This document shows positions 61,936 to 64,000 of a stretch of DNA of 64,000 nucleotides, piece after piece (position 1 is the first letter of the stretch; each line of letters starts with the position of its first letter). This stretch comes from Deltaproteobacteria bacterium. GTDB taxonomy: Bacteria; Desulfobacterota; Desulfobulbia; Desulfobulbales; Desulfocapsaceae. The stretch spans positions 62,001 to 126,000 of the forward strand of contig JAPLJF010000035.1 in the NCBI GenBank assembly GCA_026388715.1, written 5' to 3'. The position numbers and the translations under genes were made by a program. Below the pieces are notes generated by a model. The model made no database searches and had not been told where the DNA came from. It saw only the letters and a list, made by a program, of their open reading frames with translations.

Positions 61936-63288
61936 ATGAACAAAAAAAAACAGATACAGATCATAGGTGGTGGACTCGCCGGATGCGAGGCCACCTGGCA
62001 GGCAGCACGTCGCGGTTGCGCCGTATGCCTCTACGACATGAAGCCACACCGATTCAGCCCAGCCCACAATTCCCCGCTTTTGGCCGAAATGGTCTGCAGC
62101 AATTCCCTGCGTTCTAACGCCCAAAACTCGGCTGTCGGACTTCTCAAAGAAGAAATGCGCCGCCTTGGCTCACTCATCATGCGGGTGGCAACAGAGACAG
62201 CCGTGCCCGCCGGCAAGGCCCTGGCCGTAAACCGGGAGCTTTTTTCCCAGGCCATCACTGAATGTCTCGAACAACATCCCTTAGTCGAAATTGTCCACCA
62301 GGAGCAGACAGAAATCCCAGCTTCAACAGACGCCCCCATCATTCTGGCCACCGGGCCACTCACCTCCGAGGCCATGACCAATTCCCTGGTTCAACTGACC
62401 GGGCGTGACCGTCTGGCCTTTTACGATGCCATAGCCCCTATTGTCCACAGCGAATCCCTGGATATGGATATTGTCTATCTGAAATCACGGTACGATGACG
62501 GCCCAGGTGATTACCTGAACTGCCCAATGAACAAGGAGGAATATCTGGCATTCATCACCGCGTTGAAAGGCGCGGACACCGTTCCGCTGAAGGACTTTGA
62601 GGAGGTAAAATACTTTGAAGGCTGCCTGCCCATCGAGGTCATGGTGGCACGCGGTGACAATACCCTGCGTTTTGGTCCGATGAAACCGGTTGGGCTTGAT
62701 GACCCACGAACCGGCAGATGGCCCTATGCCGTGGTCCAGTTACGTAAAGAAAACAGACAAGGAAGCCTGTACAATCTTGTTGGTTTTCAGACCAAACTGA
62801 CCTATCCGGAACAGAAACGTATCTTCCGCATGATTCCGGGAATGGCCCAGGCCGATTTCGCCCGTTTGGGATCTATTCATCGCAACACCTTTGTCTGCGC
62901 ACCAGAACTTTTAGAGCCGACCCTGCAACTTAAATCAAGACCAGACCTGTTCCTGGCCGGACAGCTTTCCGGGGTGGAAGGCTATGTGGAATCAACAGCC
63001 ATGGGACTGCTGGCCGGCATCAACGCCAGCCGGTTGCTGACTGGAAAGCCTTTAGTTGTTCCGCCGCCAGAGACAGCTATGGGCGCCCTCATCACCCATC
63101 TAACCCAATCAGATCCAAAACATTTCCAACCCTCCAATGTCACTTTTGGTCTTTTCCCGGAATGGAACCAAGGGGATAAGAAAGATCACAAAACCGCAAA
63201 AATGCCTAAAGCTCTTCGTGGCGAGCTCAGGGCAAGCATCGCCCTGGAAGCCTTGACCAGATGGCAGAGTGAACACGAACTGCAATAA
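61936..63288 (+). CDS. trmFO: Methylenetetrahydrofolate-tRNA (uracil-54-C5) methyltransferase
   Basis: TrmFO makes ribothymidine 54 in tRNA using methylene-tetrahydrofolate and FAD. The FAD-binding start [21 protein letters not shown] (residues 6-26) is followed by [59 protein letters not shown] and [21 protein letters not shown]. The FAD site [16 protein letters not shown] is near 340. Length 450 is typical. It ends just before a strong terminator. Confidence 0.96.
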   Translation: MNKKKQIQIIGGGLAGCEATWQAARRGCAVCLYDMKPHRFSPAHNSPLLAEMVCSNSLRSNAQNSAVGLLKEEMRRLGSLIMRVATETAVPAGKALAVNRELFSQAITECLEQHPLVEIVHQEQTEIPASTDAPIILATGPLTSEAMTNSLVQLTGRDRLAFYDAIAPIVHSESLDMDIVYLKSRYDDGPGDYLNCPMNKEEYLAFITALKGADTVPLKDFEEVKYFEGCLPIEVMVARGDNTLRFGPMKPVGLDDPRTGRWPYAVVQLRKENRQGSLYNLVGFQTKLTYPEQKRIFRMIPGMAQADFARLGSIHRNTFVCAPELLEPTLQLKSRPDLFLAGQLSGVEGYVESTAMGLLAGINASRLLTGKPLVVPPPETAMGALITHLTQSDPKHFQPSNVTFGLFPEWNQGDKKDHKTAKMPKALRGELRASIALEALTRWQSEHELQ

Positions 63289-63326
63289 AAAAGGCCTGCC
63301 AGCAACACGCTGGCAGGCCTTTTTTT
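63287..63326 (+). terminator. Intrinsic terminator of trmFO
   Basis: AAAAAAGGCCTGCCAGC, a 5-base loop and GCTGGCAGGCCTTTTTTT form a perfect GC-rich stem with a following T-run. The stem starts inside the stop codon, so it ends transcription very close to the coding region. Confidence 0.93.
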
Positions 63327-63337
63327 GTTCACTCTTC

Positions 63338-63394
63338 TTAGGTGCCATTATGAAATAAGCAGTGCTTTTTTGCTTATTTCATAATGGCACCTAA
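63338..63394. repeat. 24-bp perfect inverted repeat
   Basis: Two perfectly complementary 24-base arms (63338-63361 and 63371-63394, ends TTAGGTGCC and GGCACCTAA) are separated by nine bases rich in T. The length and perfection exceed what a terminator needs. Confidence 0.85.
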
Positions 63395-63398
63395 TACC

Positions 63399-63446
63399 GC
63401 TTCAAAGAAACAGCCAATCTTTACCGGCTGTTTCTTTGAGAAGCGT
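63399..63446. repeat. Long inverted repeat with small bulge
   Basis: GCTTCAAAGAAACAGCC pairs with GGCTGTTTCTTTGA and, after a two-base bulge, with AAGC. Loop AATCTTTACC. It directly follows the 24-bp repeat. Confidence 0.75.
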
Positions 63447-63488
63447 CTGGCAGATAACATACAAGGAGTGGTTACGAAACAACCTCTA

Positions 63489-63509
63489 TTCCTCTAACCA
63501 TTAGAGGAA
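63489..63509 (-). terminator. Short perfect hairpin after the HAMP sensor gene
   Basis: TTCCTCTAA, loop of three bases, TTAGAGGAA. It lies about 20 bases beyond the stop of the minus-strand sensor gene and could end its transcript. No strong T-run is evident. Confidence 0.4.
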
Positions 63510-63528
63510 CACGGTTCTGGCAGAAAAA

Positions 63529-64000
63529 CTATTCCTTTTTTTGATCATCCTGATTTTGATTAGGGCAAGTACGTTTCAACAATTTATTCACACTGATCCG
63601 CAACCGATCAATGGAATTGGACAAGGTACCAATTTCATCCTTGGTATCAGAGTGGGCGCTGTCACAGAGATTTTTCCCAATACTGATATTCTTAGCTATC
63701 TCAGAAAGACGAATAATCGGTCCTACTACCCCACGATCGAGAAAGATCCAGATACAGATAATGGTCACCAGCAGACAACCAATACCGATAAAAAAGATCT
63801 TCAAGGCCGACTGCTGGGCTGTGGCCAAGGCCTGAGTAATAGAGACATAGATCATGGAGGCACCGACCGTATCATGCAGCTTCCAGTTATAGCCATGATC
63901 TGTCCCATAAATATTCTGCTGATCTTTAGGAGCGGTGTCCGGAAGGCCATGACAGTCAAGACAGAAATCCTGATCGACCCTGACCGGTTTGGCCGCATAG
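63529..64000 (-). CDS. Haem-binding HAMP-domain sensor protein (partial, N-terminus beyond window)
   Basis: The frame is open from the right edge (64000) to a stop at 63529. The first part contains a c-type haem motif FCLDCHG (C-x-x-C-H) in a DUF3365-type context (AKPVRVDQ before it, GYNWKLHDTVGAS after it). A membrane helix (FFIGIGCLLVTIICIWIFL) and a HAMP domain follow (VGPIIRLSEIAKNISIGKNL, DEIGTLSNSIDRLR). It ends soon after HAMP, so there is no kinase or methyl-accepting domain in this chain. It probably senses redox or a ligand in the periplasm and signals to a partner elsewhere. Confidence 0.85.
   Translation of the reverse strand, partial: YAAKPVRVDQDFCLDCHGLPDTAPKDQQNIYGTDHGYNWKLHDTVGASMIYVSITQALATAQQSALKIFFIGIGCLLVTIICIWIFLDRGVVGPIIRLSEIAKNISIGKNLCDSAHSDTKDEIGTLSNSIDRLRISVNKLLKRTCPNQNQDDQKKE

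Overview
The window looks like chromosomal DNA of a Gram-negative anaerobe, most likely in the Desulfobacterota (Desulfobulbales-like). This rests on a rubrerythrin, a periplasmic c-type heme (CxxCH) HAMP sensor, a LarC nickel-pincer cofactor gene, a large Orn/Lys/Arg decarboxylase, and deltaproteobacterial-style exopolysaccharide genes. The taxonomic call is inference; there is no rRNA or other marker to settle it.

From about 1.2 to 40 kb nearly everything reads on the minus strand and forms one surface-polysaccharide region. Read in the direction of transcription (right to left) it starts with a secreted FecR-domain protein and the export core: wza, an O-antigen ligase/polymerase, a PHP-type tyrosine phosphatase, and the Wzc tyrosine kinase. 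Two unusual membrane proteins follow (TPR plus carbohydrate-binding-like; J-domain plus NTF2-like), then a PglF/CapD dehydratase and the GDP-fucose genes gmd and fcl. After an AT-rich acyltransferase comes a complete pseudaminic acid pathway (pseB, pseC, pseF, a methyltransferase, pseG, pseH, pseI). The left part holds a beta-helix protein, a Wzx flippase, a second Wzy-like protein, six glycosyltransferase-like genes (counting one distant GT-B-like protein), three left-handed beta-helix acetyltransferases, DegT aminotransferases and a WcaJ-type initiating sugar transferase. This fits a Wzx/Wzy-dependent polymer containing pseudaminic acid and fucose or another GDP-deoxyhexose, plus acetylated amino sugars. 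A partial DUF4143 ATPase lies at the left edge.

The polysaccharide region is visibly mosaic. It contains a wecC fragment ending at a tRNA 3'-end-like sequence, a 3' fragment of a second aminotransferase, a 5'-truncated aminotransferase, a repeat inserted in frame in fcl, and five copies of a dispersed palindromic repeat. Two of those copies bracket a small GxxExxY gene.

From 40 to 64 kb the content is mostly housekeeping. It includes a periplasmic HtrA protease, a large membrane-anchored two-domain glycosidase-like protein, a small lipoprotein between a duplicated glucokinase tail and the intact gene, and a def-fmt-larC-pgpA operon converging on pyrF. A tightly overlapping four-gene minus-strand operon follows (VTT membrane protein, alpha/alpha-barrel glycosidase, GT4 glycosyltransferase, phosphodiesterase-EEP fusion); it may act on glycolipids or an envelope glycan. 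Last come rubrerythrin, an Orn/Lys/Arg decarboxylase whose stop codon lies in the target-site duplication of a MITE-like element, trmFO, a series of strong hairpins and a partial heme-HAMP sensor. No rRNA gene, intact tRNA, CRISPR array or transposase gene was seen.
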